From positions 301,500 through 365,499 of the forward strand of contig CAVSQS010000008.1 of the NCBI GenBank assembly GCA_963730165.1: 64,000 nucleotides of DNA, read 5' to 3'. The translations under genes were made by a program, and so were the position numbers. This DNA is from DASSQJ01 sp963730165 (GTDB taxonomy: Bacteria; Actinomycetota; Actinomycetes; Actinomycetales; Dermatophilaceae). This document shows, in pieces, positions 1 through 7,810 of this stretch; position 1 is the stretch's first letter, and each line of letters starts with the position of its first letter. The notes under the pieces were generated by a model, which searched no databases, was not told the origin of the DNA, and worked only from the letters and a program-made list of their open reading frames with translations.

Positions 1-74
1 GTCAGCCCGTTGTCGAGCACACGCCGCGTCACTTGCCCAGCCTGATCCGCCATACCCAACGCGTTCCTTTCCAT
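1..74 (-). CDS. N-terminus of a probable M16 zinc peptidase, cut by the window edge
   Basis: Only about 24 codons are present. The reading includes VTRRVLDNGL, which resembles the start of the M16 (insulinase/mitochondrial processing peptidase) domain. The zinc motif HxxEH would lie outside the window. Two ATG starts are possible, at 74 and at 53. The second is preceded by AAAGGAA at good distance and is the likelier start. It lies downstream of ugd on the same strand, after a terminator-like hairpin, so it probably has its own promoter. The family call rests on about ten residues. Confidence 0.4.
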   Translation of the reverse strand, partial: MERNALGMADQAGQVTRRVLDNGL

Positions 75-141
75 ATGCGTCCGCTGTATCCTGCGCTCCC
101 AATAGTTTAGCAGGGAACCCACTTCCGCGGCATAAAAAACA

Positions 142-164
142 AGCGCGTGCTCGCTACACGCGCT
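142..164 (-). terminator. Intrinsic terminator downstream of ugd
   Basis: AGCGCGTG at 142-149 pairs perfectly with CACGCGCT at 157-164 across a 7-base loop. On the minus strand the stem is followed by TGTTTTTT (133-141). It lies about 40 bases past the ugd stop and would end the three-gene glycoconjugate unit. Confidence 0.7.
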
Positions 165-177
165 CGATACCGCCTTC

Positions 178-195
178 GTAGGGAAGCGGCGCTGC
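178..195 (+). repeat. Left copy of an 18-bp inverted repeat flanking the ugd cluster
   Basis: GTAGGGAAGCGGCGCTGC here is the exact reverse complement of 4177-4194. Similarity continues imperfectly for several bases beyond. The two copies bracket the ugd, FAD oxidoreductase and flippase-like genes. No transposase is present. This could be a dispersed intergenic repeat; the function is unknown. Confidence 0.5.
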
Positions 196-205
196 CGCGC
201 CCTGG

Positions 206-1522
206 CTATTCGTGTGTGATGCCGTTGTAGCCGCGCCCGATGCCGCGATAGGTAAAGCCCACTTCGCGCATCTCGGCGGGATCGTACAGGTTGCGCCCGT
301 CGATCATCACCGGCTGACGCATGGCGGCCTTGAGGCGTGCCATGTCAAGCTGCATAAACTCATTCCAGGGCGTCACCACGATCACCGCGTCGGCATCCTG
401 GACCAGGGTGTACGGGTCTGAGGCCATCTCCATGAACGGCAGCATGTGCCTGGCGACGTTCATCGCCACCGGGTCATAGCCGCGCACCGTCGCACCCTGC
501 TTCTGGCAGTATTCCGCAATCGAAATCGACGGCGCGTCACGCATATCGTCGGTATTTTGTTTAAAAGCGAGTCCCATTAGCGCAATCGTTTTGCCCTTCA
601 AATCGCCAATAATCTCGTGCAGCTTCAAGACGGCCTGCTTGCGCTGGAAAACGTTAATCTCCATCACGGCCTGCAAAAGCTGCGGATGCTTGCCGTGTAT
701 CTGCGCCATATAAGCGAGCGCCTTCACGTCCTTCGGGAAGCACGATCCGCCGTAGCCAACCCCCGCCTCCAGAAAATGGTGGCCGATCCGCTTGTCGAAG
801 CCCATACCGCGCGCGACTTCTTTCACGTCCGCGCCGAGCGCCTCACAGATGTTGGCGATCTCGTTAATGAAGCTGATACGCGTCGCCAGGAAGGCGTTCG
901 AGGCATACTTGATCATTTCCGCCGTGCGCAAATCGGTGACGACAATCGGCGCGCGCAGCGGCAGGTGAAGCTGGGCGACCCGTTCGGCAGCTTCCTGGTC
1001 TTCCGAGCCCAACACGGTACGATCAGGCGTCAGGAAGTCAGTCAGCGCGGAGCCTTCGCGCAGAAATTCGGGGCAGCTCACCACGCTGAAATCGATGGGC
1101 GTGGCCTGGTTCTCGCGGACAATGTCGGCCACCCAGTCTCCCGTACCGACCGGCACGGTGGACTTGTTGATGATGATCAGGGCATGATCCATGTTTTCGG
1201 CGATGGTTTCAGCCGCCATCCGCACGTACTGGAGATCGGCCTCACCGTCTACGCCCTCCGGCGTGCCCACTGCGATGAAGACAAACTCGGCATCCTTCAG
1301 CGCTTCCTTGTAGGACGTCGTGAAGCACAAGCGCCCGGACTGGACGTTGCGCGCGACGAGTTCGGCCAGTCCAGGCTCATAAATCGGCATGATACCTTTA
1401 TTCAGGTTAGCGATCTTTTCTTCACTGATGTCCAGCGCCACCACCCGGTTACCCAGGTCGGAGAAGCACGCCCCGGTCACCAGACCGACATAGCCCACAC
1501 CAACCACCGTGATATTCTTCAT
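206..1522 (-). CDS. ugd: UDP-glucose 6-dehydrogenase
   Basis: This cytosolic enzyme oxidises UDP-glucose to UDP-glucuronate with two NAD+, feeding surface polysaccharide or glycolipid synthesis. It is 438 aa, normal for the family. The N-terminal Rossmann fold carries GVGYVGLVTG at residues 8-17. PEFLREG (151-157) is the substrate-loop motif. GGSCFPKD (258-265) holds the catalytic Cys261. The C-terminal UDP-binding domain is complete. It is the last gene of a minus-strand unit, 69 bases after the FAD oxidoreductase. UDP-N-acetyl-mannosamine dehydrogenase is a relative, but the motifs fit the UDP-glucose branch. Confidence 0.93.
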   Translation of the reverse strand: MKNITVVGVGYVGLVTGACFSDLGNRVVALDISEEKIANLNKGIMPIYEPGLAELVARNVQSGRLCFTTSYKEALKDAEFVFIAVGTPEGVDGEADLQYVRMAAETIAENMDHALIIINKSTVPVGTGDWVADIVRENQATPIDFSVVSCPEFLREGSALTDFLTPDRTVLGSEDQEAAERVAQLHLPLRAPIVVTDLRTAEMIKYASNAFLATRISFINEIANICEALGADVKEVARGMGFDKRIGHHFLEAGVGYGGSCFPKDVKALAYMAQIHGKHPQLLQAVMEINVFQRKQAVLKLHEIIGDLKGKTIALMGLAFKQNTDDMRDAPSISIAEYCQKQGATVRGYDPVAMNVARHMLPFMEMASDPYTLVQDADAVIVVTPWNEFMQLDMARLKAAMRQPVMIDGRNLYDPAEMREVGFTYRGIGRGYNGITHE

Positions 1523-1591
1523 ACGCCTTGTTCCTCTTCTTTATTCTGCCCTTGAAACGATTAGTGATAAATCCACTAATAGATTATCGGC

Positions 1592-2944
1592 TTAACCTGT
1601 CTTATGCTCAACTTCCCACGGTGAACCACGCTGATCATCGAGGGCCATCCTCGCCACCAGCCGCCCCATCTCGACCGCGTAGTTCGTCCCGCGATCCCAG
1701 GGGTATACCTGGCTCATGCTGGCGAGATATAACCCTTTCCAGGGCGTGCGCAGGTCCGGCAGACTCTCGGAGTGGTTCACCAGCGGGATCGGCTGGGCAT
1801 ATGGCGCACGGAAGACCCACCACTTTCGTACCCACTCGCGTGAAAAATCAGCGTTGAACGTCGTCAGTGTGTCGACAAAACGCTCGAAAAGCGCCTCTTC
1901 CGACAGCTTGAAGTATTCGTGATCGGCGGGCACGTAATCCCCGCAGTACACCAGATGATCGCCGCCGTAGTGCGCGCGATCCATGTAGTTCGTGTGCTCG
2001 ATCAGCGCGATAAACGGAAATTCGGACTTCGCCCGGTCCGGCTGGCTGATCGGCAGGCTGAGCCAGTACGTGCCATCCGTGAGCAGTTGGTGTTTGAGCG
2101 CCAGGATAACGACCACCGCGCCCGTACTCTTCAGCGCGCCCAGCTTCTCCGCATAATCCGCCGGGAGATCAGGCGCTAACTTTTTCATGATAAACGGCGC
2201 AGACGTGCTGATCACGGCGTCGAAGGTTTTCGTCTCGCCGCCGACGGTGACCGCCAGCCGCCCATCCTCCGCGCGCGCGATGCGCTCCACGCGTGTATTC
2301 AGGTGAATTTGCGCGCCCTGGTTTTTCACCCGCTCGGCCAGCAGATTCAGAAACGCCTGGAAACCGCCCGCGAACGTCCCCAGACGCGGCGTGCGCTTGT
2401 AGATACGCGCCCACATCCACGCCATGTTGATCTGGTCGTAATAGTCGCCGAACTTGCTGATCAGCAGCGAGCGCCACAGCCGCTCATAGGCTTCGCTGCC
2501 CATCGCGCGCCGCAGCCAGTCCTGTGCCGTGACACGCTCCAGCGCCCGCCAGTTGGTGAAGATACGCAGGTAAAGCCCGGTCAGGCCGTAACGAATTTTC
2601 GCCAGCCACGAGATCGGCAGCCGCAGATTCGCCACGACGATATTCGGGTGAGTCATCGGATAGATTTTGCCGTCCAGCCACAGCGACGTGATCGGCTTGG
2701 GAAAGATCAGCTTGTCTTCCGCGCCCAACTCTTTCACCAACCCCAACACGGCGTCGTCATTGGCAAACCAGTGATGGTAGAACTTTTCGAGCGTCCACTC
2801 CCAGGACTCATCTTTGAATCCGGCAGCCAGCCCGCCGACCTCCGCGCCAGCCTCGTAAATCTCGACCGCGACGCCCTGCCGCGTCAGATCATACGCCGCT
2901 GACAGCCCGGTCGCGCCCGCGCCAATTATCGCTACCTGTTTCAT
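1592..2944 (-). CDS. NAD(P)/FAD-dependent oxidoreductase (amine oxidase/protoporphyrinogen oxidase-like)
   Basis: 450 aa flavoprotein. An FAD-binding Rossmann motif (IIGAGATGLSAAYDL) lies at residues 6-20, followed by EVGGLAAGF, the GG doublet typical of the amine oxidase/UDP-galactopyranose mutase superfamily. The C-terminal segment around YPWDRGTNYAVEMGR resembles the second FAD-contact region. Its ATG overlaps the stop of the flippase-like gene (ATGA at 2941-2944), so the two are translationally coupled. The neighbours (flippase-like protein, ugd) suggest glycolipid or polysaccharide metabolism. The substrate cannot be read from the sequence. Confidence 0.82.
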   Translation of the reverse strand: MKQVAIIGAGATGLSAAYDLTRQGVAVEIYEAGAEVGGLAAGFKDESWEWTLEKFYHHWFANDDAVLGLVKELGAEDKLIFPKPITSLWLDGKIYPMTHPNIVVANLRLPISWLAKIRYGLTGLYLRIFTNWRALERVTAQDWLRRAMGSEAYERLWRSLLISKFGDYYDQINMAWMWARIYKRTPRLGTFAGGFQAFLNLLAERVKNQGAQIHLNTRVERIARAEDGRLAVTVGGETKTFDAVISTSAPFIMKKLAPDLPADYAEKLGALKSTGAVVVILALKHQLLTDGTYWLSLPISQPDRAKSEFPFIALIEHTNYMDRAHYGGDHLVYCGDYVPADHEYFKLSEEALFERFVDTLTTFNADFSREWVRKWWVFRAPYAQPIPLVNHSESLPDLRTPWKGLYLASMSQVYPWDRGTNYAVEMGRLVARMALDDQRGSPWEVEHKTG

Positions 2945-4033
2945 GAAACTGTCGCCTCCGACGTGGGGCTGTCCTGTGTCCCGATCGCTGCGCGTGCCCG
3001 GCTGAAATCACGCCACCCCAACCCCTCACGGTACAGGAAAAAGAAGCCTAGCAGCGTGATCGGCAGCCACAACGCCGCGTGCAGCACCAGCGTATACGAC
3101 GCCGCCACCGATTCCTTGATTCCATACGCCGTCAAGGTTTTGATGCCCGGCGTGTCGAATGTCCCGACGTAACCCGGCGATGAGGGCAGCGTGGTCGCCA
3201 GATTGACCACCGCCGTCATGACCATCAGCACGAAAAAGCTCACCCTGAAATTAAAAGCGTGCATGACAAACCAGTACTTGGTGGTCTCCGTCAGCCAGAT
3301 AAAAACCGAAGAAACCAGCGTCATGAACAGATCGCTGGGACGCCGCAAATTCTCCAGCCCGGCCATGAACTGATCCGCCAATCCCTTCGCCGTCTGCGCC
3401 AGCGTTTCGGGCAGCACGCGATCAAACACCGCGTTGTAGAAGCGCCGCATCACCTCAGGCCGCAGCGCCACCGCCAGAAAAACCAGGAAGGCCCCCCAAA
3501 ACAACAGTGTCGAGAAAAACACGATGTCGCGCAGCCAGTTAGCCTTGAAATCCGCGAACGGCAGCGCCACAAACACAAAAATGAGCATCACCAGCCCATC
3601 AAAAATCCGTTCGATCACAATCGTCGCCAGGCTGGCCGAGATGCTGACGTCCTCATTCCGCTTCAGCACATACGCGCGGATGCACTTCCCCCGCGCGGAA
3701 CGGATACACGTTGTTCCCCATGTAGCCGATCACCACTACCGGGAACAGCGCCCGCAGCGGGATCGGCTTGATGGGCCGCAGCAGGTAATGCCAGCGCCAC
3801 GTCCGGCCCCACACTGCCCCAAAATACACGGTCGCGCCGATCAGCACCCAGCCGATTTTGATGGTGCGCACATCGTGCCAGACATCAGACAGATTGAGCC
3901 CTCGCAGCCCGATCGTCAAAAAAATAGCGCTGACCGCTATGCCTATCACCAGCGGAAGCCAACGCCGCATCGCAGCACGCAACCTGGAGCCGTCCTTTCT
4001 GATTGAGATCACCCGGATCACCGAGGCGGGCAT
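2941..4033 (-). CDS. Flippase-like / lysylphosphatidylglycerol synthase transmembrane-domain protein (one frameshift)
   Basis: Polytopic membrane protein of the UPF0104/LPG_synthase_TM (AglD/YbhN-like) family, often found with glycosyltransfer genes. The N-terminal part (3653-4033) reads GNNVYPFRAGEV and the C-terminal part (2941-3669) continues with LKRNEDVSISASLATIVIERIFDG, both family signatures. The break is a single extra base near 3682; removing it gives AGEVIRAYVLKR, the expected bridge. About eight hydrophobic helices are visible. It is the first gene of the cluster with the FAD oxidoreductase and ugd. The substrate is unknown. Confidence 0.8.
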
Positions 4034-4176
4034 TTTATCACAAAGCCGTGCGCCTGACTACGAGTTTTACACAGCCGCCTCTCAGAATCCGTACCAACCG
4101 CCGGGCGCGCGTCACGTCAAATCCGATTTTTTTCTGGGGGAATAGCTAACAACCTATCCGTAGACTCCTGGGCGCA

Positions 4177-4194
4177 GCAGCGCCGCTTCCCTAC
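4177..4194 (-). repeat. Right copy of the 18-bp inverted repeat
   Basis: Exact reverse complement of 178-195, lying in the 250-base spacer between the flippase-like gene and the SWIM gene. The rest of 4034-4231 holds no gene that I can see. Confidence 0.5.
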
Positions 4195-4231
4195 AAAAAC
4201 GGATTTGCGAATAGCTGCTAAAAAACCAAAA

Positions 4232-4249
4232 GCGGCACCGGAGTGCCGC
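4232..4249 (-). terminator. Intrinsic terminator of the SWIM gene
   Basis: GCGGCAC (4232-4238) and GTGCCGC (4243-4249) form a perfect 7-bp stem with a 4-base loop. On the minus strand it is followed by TTTTGGTTTTTT (4220-4231). It lies 33 bases past the stop of the small SWIM gene. Confidence 0.8.
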
Positions 4250-4281
4250 CTCTTGGTGGTTTAGGCTTTACATGGACAGAG

Positions 4282-4533
4282 TCACGCCTCTGAATTCATG
4301 GACTCTGACATCATGTCGGCAAGAATTCGTTCCATAGCCATCGTATGACTGCACACCCCGCGCGATTTAAAAAAGCTGCAATCACAATCCCACGCGTTCT
4401 CCTGGTAAGTCACCAGATGCGGATTGTTTTCGCCTTGAACGGTTACGCTAAAAGAAAGGAAGCGAATCCGACTATCGCGCTCTTCGGCGTAGCGCTTGGC
4501 TTTTTCGATCTTGCCGATCATCCCGTAGTCCAT
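4282..4533 (-). CDS. Small SWIM zinc-finger protein
   Basis: 83 aa protein. The segment CDCSFFKSRGVCSHTMAMERIL carries a CxC...CxH SWIM zinc-binding pattern (about residues 49-64), a domain used for DNA or protein binding. Nothing else is recognisable, so it is essentially a stand-alone SWIM domain with a basic N-terminal helix. It is monocistronic, with its own terminator. The partner and target are unknown. Confidence 0.75.
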   Translation of the reverse strand: MDYGMIGKIEKAKRYAEERDSRIRFLSFSVTVQGENNPHLVTYQENAWDCDCSFFKSRGVCSHTMAMERILADMMSESMNSEA

Positions 4534-4572
4534 GTGTCAGTCTCCTGTCTATAACTCTTGACCAAAAGCAAA

Positions 4573-4603
4573 GAAGCACACCCAACCCTAACTGGCGTGC
4601 TTC
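4573..4603 (-). terminator. Intrinsic terminator of the toast-rack/PspC operon
   Basis: GAAGCACACC (4573-4582) pairs with GGCGTGCTTC (4594-4603) over 10 bp with one G-U pair. On the minus strand the stem is followed by TTTGCTTTT. The remainder of the 264-base gap 4534-4797 shows no gene; it must hold the promoter of the SWIM gene. Confidence 0.7.
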
Positions 4604-4797
4604 ATCGACGCGAAGGATATGAACACGACACGCGTAAGTGAATGCAAGTTCTGACTGTGCTCAAAGCTGCCGCGATGCGCGCTCCTTTTCGGAAAATTCT
4701 CTTAACATTTTAGGTCAGTATAAGAGATGTCAGAACCAGAGTCAACAGCCCCGCGTTAAGCTTTCATTAAAAAGCCCACTGCTCCGCCATCGCCCGG

Positions 4798-5733
4798 TTA
4801 CTGCACATCCGTGATCACGAGTGACGCGCCGCTTTTCAACCAGACGTTCAGCGCATATTGAAACGCCGTCGTATTGGTGGGCTTGATCTCCCCATTCAGC
4901 AGGACATCGTACTTATCTTCATCGTAACGATAGTGCGGCGTGCCGCTGCCCGGCGCGAGCTTGACATCCAGCGCGCTGCTGGCCGGAACCAGCAGCTCAA
5001 TCGATCCGTCTCCGGTCTTCAAATCGCCCTGTAAGACGTCGAACGAGGGCAGGTAAAGCTGGATATTCCCCGTGCCAATCGTCAGCAAAATCTGCCGCAT
5101 ATAGAGCGACCGCAGATCAAGCGCCGCGTCACCCTGTCCGCCGCTCAGGTCGAGCAGTTCGACGACGACACTGGTCGGCAGCGCGATTTCCAGCGTGCTC
5201 CGTCCGTAGTCTTCCAGCTTGGGAATCGCGTTCCGGTACGCCTCGTCGACGGTCAGCGTCCCGGTGCTGCCATCGGTTGACCACACAAAATCAACCTGGC
5301 TTTCGTTCGTGCCCTTGAAGGTGACGTCCAGGCCGCGCGGATTTCCTTCGGCGGGTTTGACGGTGACGCTCGTCCGCTCGACGTTTACCTCCAGCCGCAC
5401 CCGGTCGACCTCGTCCGCCAGCACCTCCGAATAACTCTGGACGTTATCGGCCCGCACCACGTCCGCCTGTTTTTGATAGGCAAATCCGACCACGCCCACC
5501 ACCAGCGCCAGCGTGAGCACCACGCCGATCAGACTGGTGTCCACCCGCCAGCGCAGCAGCCGCAACCGCCGCCGTCCGAGCAGCACGTCGAACCCGAACA
5601 GGATCAACAGCGCAGGCCACGCGCGCGCTAAAATGTCGTCCACCGCATCAGGAAAGGCGTTGGCGACTTTTAACAGCCAGATTCCCCCCACCGCCATGAT
5701 AATCAACGGCCACAATACGTTCCGCCGCGTCAT
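4798..5733 (-). CDS. Membrane protein with toast-rack-like C-terminal domain
   Basis: 311 aa from the ATG at 5733, which follows GGAGG at ideal spacing and overlaps the PspC stop (ATGA). Two N-terminal hydrophobic hairpins (about residues 7-24 and 35-51) resemble the LiaI/DUF5668 type. A third helix lies at about 65-85. The rest is a beta-rich, externally predicted domain resembling the putative adhesin/toast-rack domains of LiaF and PspC families. A role in envelope-stress sensing with PspC is inferred from the pairing. No enzyme motif is seen. Confidence 0.68.
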   Translation of the reverse strand: MTRRNVLWPLIIMAVGGIWLLKVANAFPDAVDDILARAWPALLILFGFDVLLGRRRLRLLRWRVDTSLIGVVLTLALVVGVVGFAYQKQADVVRADNVQSYSEVLADEVDRVRLEVNVERTSVTVKPAEGNPRGLDVTFKGTNESQVDFVWSTDGSTGTLTVDEAYRNAIPKLEDYGRSTLEIALPTSVVVELLDLSGGQGDAALDLRSLYMRQILLTIGTGNIQLYLPSFDVLQGDLKTGDGSIELLVPASSALDVKLAPGSGTPHYRYDEDKYDVLLNGEIKPTNTTAFQYALNVWLKSGASLVITDVQ

Positions 5734-6138
5734 GCCGCCCTCCAAAGCTGTTTCACCAGCAGCGTAAATCCAAACACGATAATGACCAGCGGCAGAAAAG
5801 CGTCGCCATTCTCACCGCCCAATACGCCCAGGTTGCGCGCCAGCACGATCAAGCCCATCACAATCACCGCGCCACCGATCAGGATCGTCGTTTCCGGGCT
5901 GGTCACACGGCGGCGCAGGGCCTCGGCATTCGTTGGAATATCCGCCAGCGTTTCAGGCGGCAGAATGTACCACAGCGCCAGGTAGATCAGCACGCCGGTG
6001 CCCGCCGTAAACAACCCCAATACGATGAACGTCACCCGTATCCACCAGGGATCAACGCCGATATAACCGCCCAATCCGCCGCACACACCACCCAACACGC
6101 GGTCGGTCAGGCTTCGAGTTCAGCCGCTGCGATCTCAT
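5730..6138 (-). CDS. PspC domain protein (N-terminus probably frameshifted)
   Basis: The PspC signature DRVLGGVCGGLGGYIGVDPWW is followed by two hydrophobic helices, then a linker and two further helices near the C-terminus. The uninterrupted frame opens at a GTG (6098) inside the conserved motif, with a stop just upstream. An ATG at 6138 in a neighbouring frame would give MRSQRLN and, with one base removed near 6117-6121, RSLTDRVLGG, the usual PspC start. I therefore place the start at 6138. PspC proteins respond to membrane stress. The gene is coupled to the toast-rack gene. Confidence 0.72.
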
Positions 6139-6302
6139 ACCGTGCCCGTAGCCTCATGTGATGTCCAACACATCGCCAATATACCCTTTCTGGACGGGCG
6201 CGCCAATATCAACACGCCTTTTTGCGCTAATTCTTGCGTTTACCGGATCATCGTGCCAAAATTCCAGCACGCGCTCATACCCACACAAGGAACACGCAAC
6301 GA

Positions 6303-7157
6303 ATGGATACTATCCTCTGTCGCGCCGTATCGGAAGTCGATTTTGGGGCATTCACGGCAGCCTTTAACCGCGCCTACAGCGATTATTTTACGCCGGTGGT
6401 CATGACCCCCGCCTCATTCCGCCATCTCATGGACCGTGACGATCTCTCCCTGGAATCGTCGGTCGCGGCGCTGGACGACGGCGCAGTCGTCGGCACCGGA
6501 CTGCTGGGCATTCGCGGGAAAATGGGCTGGATTGGTGGGATGGGCGTGATCCCCGAACGCCGCCGCCAGGGTATTGGCTACCGGATGATGTCCTATTTAA
6601 TCGAGCGCGCCCGCGCCAACGGCCTGACAGAAGTCTGGCTGGAAGTGATCGAAGCCAACCAGGGAGCTTACGCGCTGTATCGCCAGCTTGGGTTTGACCC
6701 GGCGCGCTATCTGCTCATCCTGGAACGTAATCCCGACTCGGCCTTGCCTGATCCCGATCCGGCCTATCAGGTCATCGAAAACCCGGTTGACACGCTGCTG
6801 CGGCACTACGAGACCTTTCACGATATTCCGAACTGCTGGCAGCGTGCGCGCCCGTCTCTCGAAGGACTGATCCCGCACATTGACGGCTGGGCCGCGCTCG
6901 ATCACGAACAAACCGCCGGTTACGTATTGGGCTGGGCGAATTCGATTGACGTGCGGCTGGTCGATCTGGCTGCTGCCTCCGGCCCACACCGGACGGCGGT
7001 CGCCCAAACTCTGCTGGCTTATCTCCACCGGCACAACCCGTACGCCTACGGCGCGATCTACAACGTCGCGGACGATGATCCGCTGCTCCCGGCCTATGAA
7101 GCGCTGGATTACACCACGTCATTCCGCCAGATCGAAATGCGCTTGAAGCTGGACTGA
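6303..7157 (+). CDS. GNAT N-acetyltransferase with two GNAT-like halves
   Basis: About 284 aa from MDTILCRAV. The start at 6303 is chosen because AAGGAA precedes it; the longer frame from 6234 has no family similarity. The first half has the acetyl-CoA loop VIPERRRQGIGYRMMSYLIERA and the usual YRQLGF end. The second half (from about residue 145) is a degenerate GNAT-like fold ending FRQIEMRLKL. Such double-GNAT proteins usually acetylate small molecules or antibiotics; the substrate is unknown. It is divergent from the PspC operon and convergent with the FHA gene. Confidence 0.8.
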   Translation: MDTILCRAVSEVDFGAFTAAFNRAYSDYFTPVVMTPASFRHLMDRDDLSLESSVAALDDGAVVGTGLLGIRGKMGWIGGMGVIPERRRQGIGYRMMSYLIERARANGLTEVWLEVIEANQGAYALYRQLGFDPARYLLILERNPDSALPDPDPAYQVIENPVDTLLRHYETFHDIPNCWQRARPSLEGLIPHIDGWAALDHEQTAGYVLGWANSIDVRLVDLAAASGPHRTAVAQTLLAYLHRHNPYAYGAIYNVADDDPLLPAYEALDYTTSFRQIEMRLKLD

Positions 7158-7167
7158 ACCCGCCTGC

Positions 7168-7668
7168 CTATTTATAGGGCGAGCGCACAAAGCGCAAAAT
7201 CATGTGCACGTGCCCGAACTCCAATTCATCGCCGTCCCGCAGGCGATAGCGCCGCCGGGGTTCGAGCGAAAACCCGTTGATGCGCGTGCCGTTGGTGCTG
7301 TTCAAGTCTTCGACGTACAGCGCCTTGTTTTCCTCGTCCTGAATGATCGCCGCGTGGCGGCGCGAGACACCGCCCTCCTGACCACCATAAGGGGATAGGT
7401 CCAGATCGGGATAGAAACTCGCTACTGGGTCACCACGCCCCAACACGATCCGATCTCTGACCTCGATCCCGACGGTCGTTTGGTTCTCTCCGCCAATTTG
7501 CAGCAGCAGACGCCAGGGGGCCGCCAGCCGCGCCGTCTGGATACGCGCAGCCTGGCTGCTTTCCGGCATCATGGGGCGCGGGAGATGATCGTCGAGCAGC
7601 GACGTTTCGCGTTTTACCGGCTCATTTTCGTTTTTTTTGGCGTCATCTTTACTGGCGTCGTCGGCCAT
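7168..7668 (-). CDS. FHA domain protein
   Basis: 166 aa. The forkhead-associated (phosphothreonine-binding) domain spans about residues 60-162, with the conserved GRGD, SRRHA and LNSTNGT motifs. The first 50 residues are charged, low-complexity and probably disordered. It is cytosolic with no signal. It likely reads phosphorylation by a Ser/Thr kinase; no kinase gene is nearby. It converges with the GNAT gene with 10 bases between stops. Confidence 0.88.
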   Translation of the reverse strand: MADDASKDDAKKNENEPVKRETSLLDDHLPRPMMPESSQAARIQTARLAAPWRLLLQIGGENQTTVGIEVRDRIVLGRGDPVASFYPDLDLSPYGGQEGGVSRRHAAIIQDEENKALYVEDLNSTNGTRINGFSLEPRRRYRLRDGDELEFGHVHMILRFVRSPYK

Positions 7669-7810
7669 ATGAGAACTCCCTGAAACCCACTGATGACAAT
7701 CTTCAACTCATTATACCAGCTTACGCCGCTCGTGCCGCTATACCGCTGGTCACAATTGCGTCCAGGTGGTAAGGTAGTGCCCGTGCGGATTCAACCGGAA
7801 AAACTCGCTT

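Noticed and set aside
617..1555. 312-codon open frame on the plus strand
   Set aside because: It is antisense to ugd, which has all family motifs; GC-rich third positions keep the opposite strand open. No motif of its own.
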